Source of the DNA: Collinsella aerofaciens
GTDB taxonomy: Bacteria; Actinomycetota; Coriobacteriia; Coriobacteriales; Coriobacteriaceae
Direction: 5' to 3'
Length of the DNA: 64,000 bases
NCBI RefSeq assembly: GCF_015553355.1
Contig: NZ_JADNGN010000008.1
Coordinates: forward strand, 1 to 64,000
Part shown: piece by piece, positions 1 to 8,517 of the stretch
Layout of the letters: each line of letters opens with the position of its first letter
Numbering within the stretch: the first letter of the stretch is position 1
The notes under the pieces: generated by a model
The model's input: only the letters and a program-made list of their open reading frames with translations
Told to the model about the DNA's origin: nothing
The model's database searches: none
Position numbers and translations under genes: made by a program

Positions 1-11
1 GGGTATCGGGT

Positions 12-49
12 TCCCACATTCATCCGTACATGTACGGATGAATGTGGGA
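12..49. repeat. 38-bp perfect palindrome without loop
   Basis: Bases 12-30 are followed directly by their exact reverse complement at 31-49 (centre GTACATGTAC). There is no T-run on either side, so it is not a standard terminator. It could be a protein-binding site, a cruciform, or the centre of a larger inverted element whose other context lies outside the window. From here to the HPr ribosome-binding site near 190 I see no gene, only AT-richer sequence that probably holds the ptsH promoter. Confidence 0.85.
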
Positions 50-200
50 GGTGTTCGGATGAAGTCGATAATCAAGGCTGTCCAACAATTCGTGCGAAAC
101 ACAATGAAAAACCGTTTGATGTGAGTTAATATAAACAACGTCGTGAATCTGACTCCTGCCACATACATGACAGGGGTTAAACACAAAAAAGGAGTCAACT

Positions 201-464
201 ATGGTTTCTGAGAAGGCTACCCTCGTTAATCCTCAGGGTCTGCACATGCGTCCGGCTGGTCTGTTCGCCTCCACCATGGGCAAGTACGCCTGTGACGTGA
301 CGGTCGTCACCCCCGAGAAGGAGGTCAACGGCAAGTCCCCGATGGCCCTCATGGCTGCTGGTATCCCCTGCGGTACCGAGGTCGAGGTCAAGTGCGACGG
401 CGCCGACGAGGCCGAGGCTCTGGCTGCTGCCATCGAGCTCATCAAGAGCGGTCTTGGCGAGTAG
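201..464 (+). CDS. ptsH: phosphocarrier protein HPr
   Basis: HPr carries phosphate from enzyme I to the EIIA domains of sugar PTS permeases in the cytoplasm. The 87-residue length is normal. The catalytic His15 sits in GLHMRPAG. The regulatory Ser46 lies in NGKSPMALM, so the target for an HPr kinase is kept, with Pro where Ile is usual. The start is set by an AAAGGAG ribosome-binding site 8 bases upstream of ATG. Enzyme I follows after 127 bases that contain a terminator-like hairpin, so HPr can be made in excess of enzyme I. Confidence 0.97.
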   Translation: MVSEKATLVNPQGLHMRPAGLFASTMGKYACDVTVVTPEKEVNGKSPMALMAAGIPCGTEVEVKCDGADEAEALAAAIELIKSGLGE

Positions 465-509
465 AACTCAAACGGGTCGCATGTTGAACAACTAAGTTCA
501 TATTTGGGG

Positions 510-545
510 GCGCAGTGACCTGTTGTAAGGTAGCTGCGCTCTTTT
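510..545 (+). terminator. attenuating terminator between ptsH and ptsI
   Basis: GCGCAG (510-515) pairs with CTGCGC (534-539), and ACCT (518-521) with AGGT (528-531); CTTTTG follows. It lies inside the ptsH-ptsI unit, so partial read-through into ptsI is the likely outcome. Confidence 0.6.
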
Positions 546-591
546 GTCATGGATATGGCAAAACGCTTTATCACATGACACGGAGAGAGGA

Positions 592-2301
592 ATGGGAATG
601 TATCAGGGAGTCAACGCTTCCGAGGGCATCGGTATCGGCACCGTCATGGTCGCCGTCGATCCCGACTTGACGTTTGAGCCGCACGAGGTTGCTGATTCGG
701 CAGCGGAGAAGGAGCGCTATCAGTCCGCTCTTTCGGTCTTCTGCGAGAAGACCCAGGCTCAGGCCGACCACATGAAGGAGACGGTGGGCGAGGCCGAGGC
801 CGAGATCATGAGCGGACACATTGTCCTGGCTCAGGATCCGGGCATGACTGACGCCATCAACGCCGCCATTGACGGCGGCACCTGCGCCGAGCAGGCGCTC
901 ATGGACACCTCGACCATGTTCGAGAACATGTTCCTGTCCATGGACGACGAGATGTTCCGTCTGCGCGCGGCCGACATCGCCGACATCCGCACCGGTATTC
1001 TGGCCGAGCTGCTGGGCAAGGAGGTCGTCGACCTCTCCGTCCTGCCTGAGAACACCGTTGTTGTCGTGCACGACCTCACGCCGTCCATGACCGCCACGAT
1101 CGATAAGGCCCACGTTGCCGGTATCGTCACCGAGACCGGTGGCCGCACGTCGCACTCCGCGATCATTGCGCGCGCCCTCGAGATCCCGGCTGTCCTTTCG
1201 GTTTCCAACAGCTGCACCGCGCTGCGCAACGGTATGACCGTTGTCGTCGACGGTGGCAAGGGTATCGTCGAGGCCGATCCCGACGAGGAGACGCTCGCTG
1301 CCTACACCGCCAAGGCCGAGGCCTTCGCTGCCGAGAAGGCAGCCCTCGAGGCCTTCCGTGGCAAGCCGTCCGTGACTGCCGATGGCATCAAGAAGATCAT
1401 CGCCTGCAACATCGGTAACCCCGATGACGTGCCCAACGCGCTCGATCACGACGCCGAGGCCATCGGTCTGTTCCGCTCCGAGTTCCTGTTCATGGACTCT
1501 GCTGAGCTTCCTTCCGAGGAGGAGCAGTTCAACGCCTACCGTAAGGTCGCCAGCGCGCTCAAGGGTGCTCCGGTCATCATCCGCACGCTCGATGTGGGCG
1601 GCGACAAGGAGATTCCGTATCTGCACATGGTCAAGGAAGATAACCCCTTCATGGGCTTCCGCGCCGTGCGTTACTGCCTGGCCAATCCCGACCAGTACAA
1701 GGTCCAGCTCCGCGCTCTGCTGCGCGCTAGCGCCTTCGGTGACGTCAAGATCATGATCCCGCTCGTCACCTGCGTCGAGGAGGTCTTGGCTGTCAAGGAG
1801 CTCGTCGAGCAGTGCAAGGCCGAGCTGACCGAAGAGGGTCGCAAGTTCAACGAGAACATCGAGGTCGGCATCATGGTTGAGACGCCTGCTGCTTCGCTGC
1901 TCGCTGACCGTTTGGCCGAGGTCGCCGACTTCTTCTCCATCGGCACCAACGACCTGATCGGTTACACCATGTGCGCCGACCGAGGCAACGACACCATCTC
2001 CAACCTGTACCAGGTGTACTATCCCGCCGTGCTCCGCTCGCTTAAGAACATCATCGAGAGCGGCGTGAAGGCCGGCATCATGGTCGGTATGTGCGGCGAG
2101 GCCGCTGCTGATCCGCTGCTCGAGCCGCTGCTGATCAGCTGGGGCTTGGAGGAGTTCTCGATGAGCGCTCCGTCGATCCTGCGCGCCCGCAAGACCATCA
2201 GCCAGTGGACCAAGGCCGAGTGCGACGAGCTCGCCGAGAAGGCACTCGCCTGCAACACCGCCGCCGAGGTCAAGGCACTGCTCGAGTCCGCAGCTCGCTA
2301 A
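592..2301 (+). CDS. ptsI: PTS enzyme I (phosphoenolpyruvate-protein phosphotransferase)
   Basis: Enzyme I takes phosphate from PEP and passes it to HPr. The 569-residue length is typical. The phospho-histidine motif GGRTSHSAIIAR (His at about 188) marks the swivel domain, and the PEP-binding barrel follows with the GMCGE active-site cysteine at about 501. ATG 592 and ATG 598 are both possible; a GGAGAGAGGA purine stretch lies just upstream, and 598 would begin MYQGVNASEG. The longer open frame from 544 has no ribosome-binding site. A GC-rich hairpin (2319-2326 with 2341-2348) separates the gene from the next one. Its partner HPr is directly upstream. Confidence 0.96.
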   Translation: MGMYQGVNASEGIGIGTVMVAVDPDLTFEPHEVADSAAEKERYQSALSVFCEKTQAQADHMKETVGEAEAEIMSGHIVLAQDPGMTDAINAAIDGGTCAEQALMDTSTMFENMFLSMDDEMFRLRAADIADIRTGILAELLGKEVVDLSVLPENTVVVVHDLTPSMTATIDKAHVAGIVTETGGRTSHSAIIARALEIPAVLSVSNSCTALRNGMTVVVDGGKGIVEADPDEETLAAYTAKAEAFAAEKAALEAFRGKPSVTADGIKKIIACNIGNPDDVPNALDHDAEAIGLFRSEFLFMDSAELPSEEEQFNAYRKVASALKGAPVIIRTLDVGGDKEIPYLHMVKEDNPFMGFRAVRYCLANPDQYKVQLRALLRASAFGDVKIMIPLVTCVEEVLAVKELVEQCKAELTEEGRKFNENIEVGIMVETPAASLLADRLAEVADFFSIGTNDLIGYTMCADRGNDTISNLYQVYYPAVLRSLKNIIESGVKAGIMVGMCGEAAADPLLEPLLISWGLEEFSMSAPSILRARKTISQWTKAECDELAEKALACNTAAEVKALLESAAR

Positions 2302-2375
2302 TTTGGTATCAGAGGTAACCGCGTGGTTGGAATGGGCCGGCCACGCGGCCCTCACATATACAGGGGGTACTGTAA

Positions 2376-3308
2376 ATGTTCTACACGCTAACCGCTAACC
2401 CGGCTGTCGACATGACGGTTTCGAGCTCTCCGCTCGAGCCCGACGAGAACGTCCGCACCGGCTCGGCCAGCTACACGGCTAACGGCAAGGGCCTCGACGT
2501 GTCCTTCGCCTTTAAGAAGATGGGCGTCGACACCGTCGCGCTCGGCTTCTTCGCCGGCTTCACAGGCAAGTTCATCGTCGAGGAGGTCATGAACCTGGGT
2601 TGCCTCTGCCGCCCGGTCTGGACCGACGGTATCACGCGCATTAACACCTACGTCAACGATGGCCAGCACGAGTACGGCATCCTGAACCCGGGTGCTCCGA
2701 TCACGCCGCAGCACCAGGAGGAGCTCTACAACATCCTGGACACCGCGGGCGATCTCGAGTGCCTGATCGTCTCCGGCTCCGTGCCTCCCAAAGCTACGCC
2801 TGACTTCCTGGCTCAGGTCATGGAGCACGCTCAGGCTCGTGGCGCCGACGTCGTCCTGGACCTGTCCTCCGACAAGCTCAAGGAGCTCGCTCACAAGAAG
2901 CCTCTGCTCATCAAGCCGAACCATCACGAGATGAAGGCCATCTTCGGCGTGCCGGTCGACACCGACGACGAGGTTCGCGTTGCCATGAAGATGGCTCACG
3001 ACGCTGGCGTTCAGAACGTGCTGCTCACCCGTGGTAGCCGCGGCGACGCTTACTTCTCCAACGGCGAGGACATCTGGTACGCCAAGCGTGAGTTCAACAT
3101 CAAGCTGGTCTCTTCCGTCTGCGCCGGCGACTGCACCCTCGCTGCGTTCCTGCACAAGTGGTACAGGGATCGCGACAACGTCGAGGAGGCCATGAAGCTC
3201 GCTATGGCCACCGGCGCCAACGTTGCCGAGTCCGTCGGCATCGGCGACTTCGGTCACGTCGACGAGTACAGCAAGCGCGTTGCTGTCCGCAAGCTCGATC
3301 GTCAGTAA
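2376..3308 (+). CDS. PfkB-family sugar-phosphate kinase (1-phosphofructokinase-like), copy 1
   Basis: This is a 310-residue ribokinase-fold kinase of the FruK/LacC subgroup, which phosphorylates fructose-1-phosphate or tagatose-6-phosphate. It opens with FYTLTANPAVDMT and has the NGKG substrate loop and the C-terminal PfkB signature VCAGDCTLAAF with the catalytic base at about Asp252. The family consensus GAGDS has CAGDC here. A GGGGG ribosome-binding site precedes ATG. It sits just downstream of enzyme I and upstream of a close paralogue, suggesting it acts on PTS-delivered sugar phosphates. The exact substrate cannot be read from sequence. Confidence 0.85.
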   Translation: MFYTLTANPAVDMTVSSSPLEPDENVRTGSASYTANGKGLDVSFAFKKMGVDTVALGFFAGFTGKFIVEEVMNLGCLCRPVWTDGITRINTYVNDGQHEYGILNPGAPITPQHQEELYNILDTAGDLECLIVSGSVPPKATPDFLAQVMEHAQARGADVVLDLSSDKLKELAHKKPLLIKPNHHEMKAIFGVPVDTDDEVRVAMKMAHDAGVQNVLLTRGSRGDAYFSNGEDIWYAKREFNIKLVSSVCAGDCTLAAFLHKWYRDRDNVEEAMKLAMATGANVAESVGIGDFGHVDEYSKRVAVRKLDRQ

Positions 3309-3336
3309 TCGAAACGCGACATATTCGTGCGCATGC

Positions 3337-3368
3337 GGCGCCCCGGTTTCGGCTGGGGCGCCTTTTTG
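3337..3368 (+). terminator. rho-independent terminator
   Basis: GGCGCCCC (3337-3344) pairs with GGGGCGCC (3355-3362) and is followed by TTTTTG. It ends the ptsH-ptsI-pfkB unit. Confidence 0.9.
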
Positions 3369-3496
3369 TTCCGCCACGGGGGAGAGGTGTCCCGCCGTAC
3401 TTCATCGCTTCCACACCGTTCACCGAGTTGTCCTAGCCTTTTACCGATGCGTGGAATATACTTTCATTAACACGTTGCTTCGTGAAAGGAACATTC

Positions 3497-4429
3497 ATGA
3501 TTTACACGCTCACTGCAAATCCCGCCATTGACTACAACATCGCCTGCGACGGCCTTGCTGCCAACACCGTCACGCGTACTCGCAACGCCGTCTATACGCC
3601 CAACGGCAAGGGCCTCAACGTCTCGTTTACGCTTGACCACTACGGTGTCGACACCACGATCCTGGGCTTCTTCGCTGGCTTCTCGGGCGAGTTCATCGTC
3701 AAGGGCGCCGAGGCCCTGGGCGTGCCCGTCAAGCCCGTGTGGACCGACGGCATCACGCGCGTCAACGTGTTCCTCAATGCCGGCCCCGACACCGAGTACA
3801 ACATGGTCAACGCCGGTGCCGCCATCAACGAGGCCAATGAGCAGGAGATGTTTGAGCTCATCGATTCGCTCGATGACATGACCTGCCTGGTCATCAGCGG
3901 CTCGCTGCCTCCCAACACTTCCGAGGGCTTCCTGGCCGAGGTTCTGCGCCGCGTCAAGGCCAAGGGTGCCGAGTTCGTTCTCGACATTTCGAGCCATCAG
4001 CTGGCAGATCTCATTGCCATGGAGCCGCTGCTGATCAAGCCCAATGACGACGAGTTGCTCGATATCTTTGGCATTAAGGTGAGCGGTGGCGACGATGAGT
4101 CTGTTAAGGGCGCAATGGCTGAGCTTCATGCCAAGGGCGCCAAGAACGTGCTGCTGACCCTCGGTGGCGCCGGTGCGTACTTCTCCAACGGCAAGCACAT
4201 CTGGTTTGCCAACCGCACCTTCGACGTCAAGCTGCTGTCGACGGTGTGTGCTGGCGATTCCTCGCTCGCTGCCTTCCTGTCCGTGTGGCATGACGCCCCC
4301 GAGCGCGTCGAGGACGCCCTGCGCCTGTCGATGGCCACCGGCGCCAACGTGGTCGAGTGCCCCGGTTTGGGCGATTTTGCCAAGGTGGACGAATATAAGA
4401 AGCACATCGAGGTTCGCCAGGTCTGCTAG
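3497..4429 (+). CDS. PfkB-family sugar-phosphate kinase (1-phosphofructokinase-like), copy 2
   Basis: A 310-residue paralogue of the preceding kinase, similar along its whole length: IYTLTANPAIDYN at the start, the PNGKG loop, WTDGITR, and VCAGDSSLAAF with the catalytic Asp at about 254. ATG 3497 follows AAAGGA by 6 bases; the GTG at 3482 is too early. It has its own upstream region, with a TATACT -10-like hexamer, and terminators on both sides, so it is transcribed separately from copy 1. Likely 1-phosphofructokinase or tagatose-6-phosphate kinase. Two adjacent copies suggest a division between sugars. Confidence 0.85.
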   Translation: MIYTLTANPAIDYNIACDGLAANTVTRTRNAVYTPNGKGLNVSFTLDHYGVDTTILGFFAGFSGEFIVKGAEALGVPVKPVWTDGITRVNVFLNAGPDTEYNMVNAGAAINEANEQEMFELIDSLDDMTCLVISGSLPPNTSEGFLAEVLRRVKAKGAEFVLDISSHQLADLIAMEPLLIKPNDDELLDIFGIKVSGGDDESVKGAMAELHAKGAKNVLLTLGGAGAYFSNGKHIWFANRTFDVKLLSTVCAGDSSLAAFLSVWHDAPERVEDALRLSMATGANVVECPGLGDFAKVDEYKKHIEVRQVC

Positions 4430-4451
4430 CCGCATCGATACATCGTTGCCG

Positions 4452-4487
4452 AACACCCGCTTTGGATTACCAAGGCGGGTGTTTTTT
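4452..4487 (+). terminator. rho-independent terminator
   Basis: A 12-bp stem, AACACCCGC... (4452-4463) with ...GCGGGTGTT (4472-4483), has an 8-base loop and runs into six T. It ends the second kinase transcript. Confidence 0.92.
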
Positions 4488-4624
4488 GCGCGCTGAACAT
4501 ATGTGGTGTCTGCTGTCTCGTTTTATCGAATCGACGACGCGATTGCGTGTGCGCGCTTTCTCGTTTCTTGTTAGACTTCTTGAGAACCATCGATTAACGC
4601 TCACAAGTGCAGGAGGCCATAGGC

Positions 4625-6019
4625 ATGTGCAATGTTTCGCTCAACGGTATGCAACCGTCCGATGCGTCCCTACGCGTCCTGCGCGCGCTTGAGGCGGCTG
4701 GTCTTGAGGCTTGGTACGTGGGCGGTTGGGTGCGCGACGCCCTGATGGGGTGCCCCAGCCACGATGTTGATATGTGCTGTAACGGCCTGTGGCAGGAGTC
4801 CAAGGCGGCGCTCGAGGCCGCCGGCATCGTGGTTGTGGAGTCGGGCATTAAATTTGGCGGAATCACGGCTATTTCCGATGGCGAGCGTATCGAGGTCACC
4901 ACGTACCGTCTGGATGGCTTCTATACCGATGGGCGCCATCCTCAGAGCGTCGAGCGCGCCGCCTCGCTCGAGGACGATCTGGCGCGCCGCGACTTTACCG
5001 TCAACGCCATGGCCTGGCATCCCGAGCGCGGGCTTGTCGACCGCTACGACGGCCAGGGTGACTTGGAGCGCAAGCTGATTCGCGCTGTCGGCGATCCCAA
5101 GCGTCGCTTTAACGAGGATGCCCTGCGCATGCTGCGCGCGGTGCGCTTTGCCTGCCGCCTGGACTTTATGATTGAGCCCGAGACCAAGCGTGCGCTTGCC
5201 GAGTGCGCGCCGCTGCTCGATGCCGTAGCGCGCGAGCGTGTGGGTATTGAGCTCGAGGGCATTCTTTCGACCGGTCACGGGGGAGACGCCATGTTGCGCT
5301 ACCCTGAGCTCATCTGCGCCGCTGTGCCCGAGTTGGCAGCGGGTCGCGGGTTTGATCAGCGAAGTGTCTATCATGCGTTTAACGTCTACGAGCATATCGC
5401 CCGTGTGCTGACGGTGGCAGGGGAGCTGGCGCTGTGCGACGGCGTCGCGCCATCGTCGAGCCTTATGTGGGCGGCGTTTTTGCACGATGTCTCCAAGCCC
5501 GAGTGCTTTACGGTCGATCACGCCGGCAGCGGACACTTCTACGGTCATCCCGAGCTCGGCGCCAAGAAAGCGCGCGTCATTATGGATCGCCTGGCACTCT
5601 CGCACGACCTGGTGCGCGACGTTTGCCTGCTCATCAAATATCACGATAAGGCGCTGCGCCCCGAGCGCTCCTGCCTGCTCAATATGATGCGCGCACTTTC
5701 GGGTGAGGGCGTCGACACGGCCCGCCTGATTGACGAGCTCATGGACCTCAAGCGTGCTGACACGCTTGGCAAGGCCCCATCGTGCTTCTATTACGTTGAG
5801 ACGATTGAGGAGATGCGCGCGCTGGCGCACGAGCTGCTGAAGGCAGGGGAGCCCCATACGCTCAAGATGCTCGCCATCAACGGCGGCGACCTGATCCGTG
5901 CCGGAGTCAAGCCCGGGCCGGAACTGGGTCAGCTTCTCAACTCCGCCCTCGACGCCGTGATCGAAGATAACATCACCAACGAGCGCGAAGCACTCCTGGC
6001 TCACTTGCACCTGGGGTAG
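4625..6019 (+). CDS. cca: CCA-adding enzyme / tRNA nucleotidyltransferase
   Basis: A class II nucleotidyltransferase that builds or repairs the CCA end of tRNAs. Its 464 residues contain the GGWVRDALMG motif and the HDVDM metal pair near the N-terminus, and RRDFTVNAM. The NEDALRMLRAVRFACRL template motif follows, with an HD-type domain behind it (FLHDVSK; HDKALRPE). ATG 4625 is chosen because AGGAGG lies 9 bases upstream; the GTG at 4607 has no such site. It is monocistronic. Both tRNA genes in this window already encode CCA, so its main job may be repair. Confidence 0.93.
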   Translation: MCNVSLNGMQPSDASLRVLRALEAAGLEAWYVGGWVRDALMGCPSHDVDMCCNGLWQESKAALEAAGIVVVESGIKFGGITAISDGERIEVTTYRLDGFYTDGRHPQSVERAASLEDDLARRDFTVNAMAWHPERGLVDRYDGQGDLERKLIRAVGDPKRRFNEDALRMLRAVRFACRLDFMIEPETKRALAECAPLLDAVARERVGIELEGILSTGHGGDAMLRYPELICAAVPELAAGRGFDQRSVYHAFNVYEHIARVLTVAGELALCDGVAPSSSLMWAAFLHDVSKPECFTVDHAGSGHFYGHPELGAKKARVIMDRLALSHDLVRDVCLLIKYHDKALRPERSCLLNMMRALSGEGVDTARLIDELMDLKRADTLGKAPSCFYYVETIEEMRALAHELLKAGEPHTLKMLAINGGDLIRAGVKPGPELGQLLNSALDAVIEDNITNEREALLAHLHLG

Positions 6020-6079
6020 CTAATTTACCTGCGTGTTCCATAACCTGCCGACAATTTTTCGGCAATTTGGAATTTCTTC

Positions 6080-6108
6080 TTGCGCTGACGTTTTTTGTCC
6101 CGTAATAT
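6080..6108 (+). promoter_or_regulatory. promoter of tRNA-Glu
   Basis: TTGCGC (6080-6085), a 17-base spacer and TAATAT (6103-6108) make a good sigma-70-type promoter about 35 bases before the tRNA. Confidence 0.75.
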
Positions 6109-6142
6109 ATTTCCTCGCAGCACGGCAGTGCAGATGTCATGT

Positions 6143-6219
6143 GGCCCGTTCGTCTAGCGGTTTAGGACGCCGCCCTCTCAAGGCGGAGATCACCAGTTCG
6201 AATCTGGTACGGGCTACCA
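6143..6219 (+). tRNA. tRNA-Glu (CTC)
   Basis: A complete cloverleaf: 7-bp acceptor stem (6143-6149 with 6209-6215, a G-U at the first pair), anticodon stem CCGCC/GGCGG with loop CTCTCAA giving anticodon CTC for GAG, a GTTCGAATC T-loop and an encoded CCA. Glutamate codons here are mostly GAG, so this is probably a major tRNA. Confidence 0.95.
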
Positions 6220-6229
6220 TACATCTGAT

Positions 6230-6262
6230 ACCCGGCCTTCCCATGGAAGGTCGGGTTTTTTA
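6230..6262 (+). terminator. terminator of tRNA-Glu
   Basis: A 12-bp stem (6230-6241 with 6245-6256, one G-U) with a very short loop, then a T-rich tail. Confidence 0.9.
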
Positions 6263-6369
6263 TTTTCAAACAACCGTCTGCAATTCCCGTTTGAACCAGA
6301 GCTTTGCGTTCTGCCTATGGCCCTTACGGGTACAATATCCAAGATATTTTGACTGTTAGAAGGAGTCTC

Positions 6370-7677
6370 ATGACGGAGTCCTCTCAGCATACGTCTAAGC
6401 CCCAGGTCGAGGTTGAGGCCTCGGGCGGAGATGACAATAAGAGCGCACGCCGCGGCGCCATCTTTATCGGCGTCGTGCTGGTAGGTTATATCGTCTATCT
6501 GGTGGTAACCGGGCAGATGGGGCAGTTCTGGGCCGCTATGTCGAGCGTCCAGGCGTCATGGCTCGTTGTCGCGTGTCTTTGCATGTTCATGTACCTGTTC
6601 TTTGGCATTGTGGCCTATGCGATCGCCGTCTGGCTCGATCCCAATTCGCCCGTCGGCATCCGCGACCTGATCTCGGTCGAGGCGAGTGGCATCTTCTTTG
6701 GTAACCTGACGCCCATGATGATGGGCTCCACCCCGGCTCAAATCTATCGCCTGACCAAGGCCGGCCAAAACGTGGGCGAGGCCGGCGCCACGCAATTCAC
6801 GCGTTTTATCGTGTACCAGTTTGGCCTCGTTGCCTGGGGCGCTATCCTACTGCTTGCTCGCATGCCGTTTTTTGCCGAGCGCTATGGCGACATGACGTTG
6901 CTGTGCGTCTTTAGCTTTGGTGGGCACTGCTGCATCTTGCTGGGCATCTTCGCCGTCGCGCTCATGCCTAAGACCGTCACGCGCGTCGCCCATTGCATCA
7001 TCAATTGGCTTGAGCGCATTGGTGTCTCGGCCACTAAGATCGAGGGATGGCGCACGTTTGTCGATGGCGAGATCTACTCCTTCTCCGAGAAGTTCAAGCT
7101 TTCGGCCGGACATTTTTCTTCCATGCTGCTCACGGTGGTCATCACCATGCTGCAGCTCGCGTTTTTCTATCTGGTGCCGTATTTCCTGATGCTTGCCTTT
7201 GGCCACCACGAGGTCGACTTTTTCTCGGTCATGGCCGCGAGCGCCTTTGTCCAGCTGCTGAGCTCTGCGGTTCCCTTGCCCGGTGGAACTGGTGGCGCTG
7301 AGGGCGGCTTTGCATTGTTCTTGGGTCATTTCTTTGGGTCGGCTTCGACCGCCGGCTATCTGCTGTGGCGCCTCATTACGTTTATTGCGCCGACCATTTT
7401 GGCTGCGCCCCTGCTGGGACTTAAGAGCGCCCACAACGAGAGCATCCATGCGCGCTGGGATCGTGTGATGCGCAAGCTCGGCCGCACACCTCAGACGCCC
7501 TCTGCGCCCACTATGCCGCACCCCACGAATGCTGTTACCGTTGATCCCAAGAAGCGCGCTCAGAAGGCTTCTGGGACCGCTAAGCCGGCTCATAAAGCCT
7601 ATGTGCGCCAGACAGGCGATGGTATTCGCGTATCTCCGTCGGCACTCAATAAGAAGAAGCATCCCAAGTCGCAGTAG
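6370..7677 (+). CDS. flippase-like integral membrane protein (LPG-synthase TM-domain / UPF0104 family)
   Basis: A 435-residue membrane protein with about eight hydrophobic segments between residues 30 and 350. It has features of the YbhN/AglD-type family related to the lysyl-phosphatidylglycerol flippase domain: SVEASGIFFGNLTPMMMG, and PLPGGTGGAEGGF in the C-terminal half. These proteins are thought to move lipids or lipid-linked compounds, but the substrate is unknown. The last 90 residues are a basic, Pro/Lys-rich cytoplasmic tail. AAGGAG sits 6 bases before ATG 6370. It stands alone between tRNA-Glu and the TetR gene. Confidence 0.8.
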   Translation: MTESSQHTSKPQVEVEASGGDDNKSARRGAIFIGVVLVGYIVYLVVTGQMGQFWAAMSSVQASWLVVACLCMFMYLFFGIVAYAIAVWLDPNSPVGIRDLISVEASGIFFGNLTPMMMGSTPAQIYRLTKAGQNVGEAGATQFTRFIVYQFGLVAWGAILLLARMPFFAERYGDMTLLCVFSFGGHCCILLGIFAVALMPKTVTRVAHCIINWLERIGVSATKIEGWRTFVDGEIYSFSEKFKLSAGHFSSMLLTVVITMLQLAFFYLVPYFLMLAFGHHEVDFFSVMAASAFVQLLSSAVPLPGGTGGAEGGFALFLGHFFGSASTAGYLLWRLITFIAPTILAAPLLGLKSAHNESIHARWDRVMRKLGRTPQTPSAPTMPHPTNAVTVDPKKRAQKASGTAKPAHKAYVRQTGDGIRVSPSALNKKKHPKSQ

Positions 7678-7726
7678 GGCAGTCGTGCGTTCTTCATGAT
7701 GCGGGGCATATTTGTGCTGTATGGGG

Positions 7727-7750
7727 GATAATCCTCTTACGTAGATTATC
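7727..7750. promoter_or_regulatory. possible TetR-family operator
   Basis: GATAATC (7727-7733) and GATTATC (7744-7750) form an inverted repeat with a 10-base spacer, 44 bases before the TetR start codon. Such a site is where an autoregulating TetR protein would bind. Binding is inferred from position and symmetry only. Confidence 0.4.
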
Positions 7751-7793
7751 TCTCATCTGTTGATGAATGCTTGCATATCGAAGGGACACGCCC

Positions 7794-8405
7794 ATGGCAA
7801 CCAGCAAACCGCGTCTTGATCGCCGCATCGTTCGCAGCCGTAATGCCATCCTTTCGGCTTTCGAGCGCCTGCTCATGGAAAAGCCGCTGGCAGACATTAC
7901 GGTGAGTGCCATCGCACGCGAGGCCAATGTCGACCGCAAAACCTTCTACGTTCACTTTGGTACGGTTGACGGCCTGCTCGATGCCATTGCCGTCGATGTT
8001 GTGGAGATGATTGTCGACTCGGTCGAGAAAACGCTTGCTTCCATGGACGGCGACACCAACGAGCGCGCCCTTGGCGCGGCGGCGACCTTCTTTAAAACCG
8101 TTAACGAGGCGCTGTGCAACAACCTCGTGCTCAATCGTCAGCTGATCGAGAACATTCCGCTCGATGATTTTATGGCTCGTCTTCGTGCACCGCTCGAGCA
8201 CGAGATTGCCGAGCGCGATCTGCTGCCCCAAGGTCTCAAGGACGAGATGTTCGACTACTATCTGGCGTTTTTGCTGTCGGGTATTATCGGTATCTATCGC
8301 ACGTGGGCGCTGTCTGACGGCTCGGTTCCTATTGAGCGCGTCTCTGAGGTCGCCAACGACCTGACTCTCAACGGCCTGTCGAGTCTGGAATCTCGCTTGG
8401 ACTAG
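7794..8405 (+). CDS. TetR/AcrR-family transcriptional regulator
   Basis: A 203-residue DNA-binding regulator. The N-terminal helix-turn-helix is clear (ITVSAIAREANVDRKTFYVHFGT, about residues 38-60); the ligand-binding C-terminal half is hydrophobic (YYLAFLLSGIIGIY). AAGGGA precedes ATG 7794; the ATG at 7767 has no ribosome-binding site. It is the last plus-strand gene before the cobalamin island, separated from it by an insertion-sequence remnant. Its targets are not evident; the flippase-like gene upstream and itself are candidates. Confidence 0.88.
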   Translation: MATSKPRLDRRIVRSRNAILSAFERLLMEKPLADITVSAIAREANVDRKTFYVHFGTVDGLLDAIAVDVVEMIVDSVEKTLASMDGDTNERALGAAATFFKTVNEALCNNLVLNRQLIENIPLDDFMARLRAPLEHEIAERDLLPQGLKDEMFDYYLAFLLSGIIGIYRTWALSDGSVPIERVSEVANDLTLNGLSSLESRLD

Positions 8406-8407
8406 GC

Positions 8408-8500
8408 CTAGTTGGGCTCGTCGGCGTGGAAATTCTTGTTCACGAGGTTCTCCGGCGCCTTGTAGACCTCGCCGGCGTAGGAGCTGTAGCCTGAGGATCC
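8408..8500 (-). pseudogene. remnant of an IS3-family transposase (OrfB)
   Basis: Read on the minus strand, this stretch encodes 30 residues between two stops, including SSYAGEVYKAPENLVNKNF and HADEPN. That matches the segment just before the first catalytic Asp of IS3-type OrfB transposases (usually ...HADxPNxxWxTDITEF). A stop follows HADEPN and no start or remaining domains are present. It marks the left edge of the cobalamin island. The family call is from memory of the motif. Confidence 0.6.
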
Positions 8501-8517
8501 TTAAAATAAAGTCCAGT

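Noticed and set aside
571-2355. Minus-strand open frame of 594 codons opposite ptsI
   Set aside because: Antisense shadow of enzyme I, which has all catalytic motifs.
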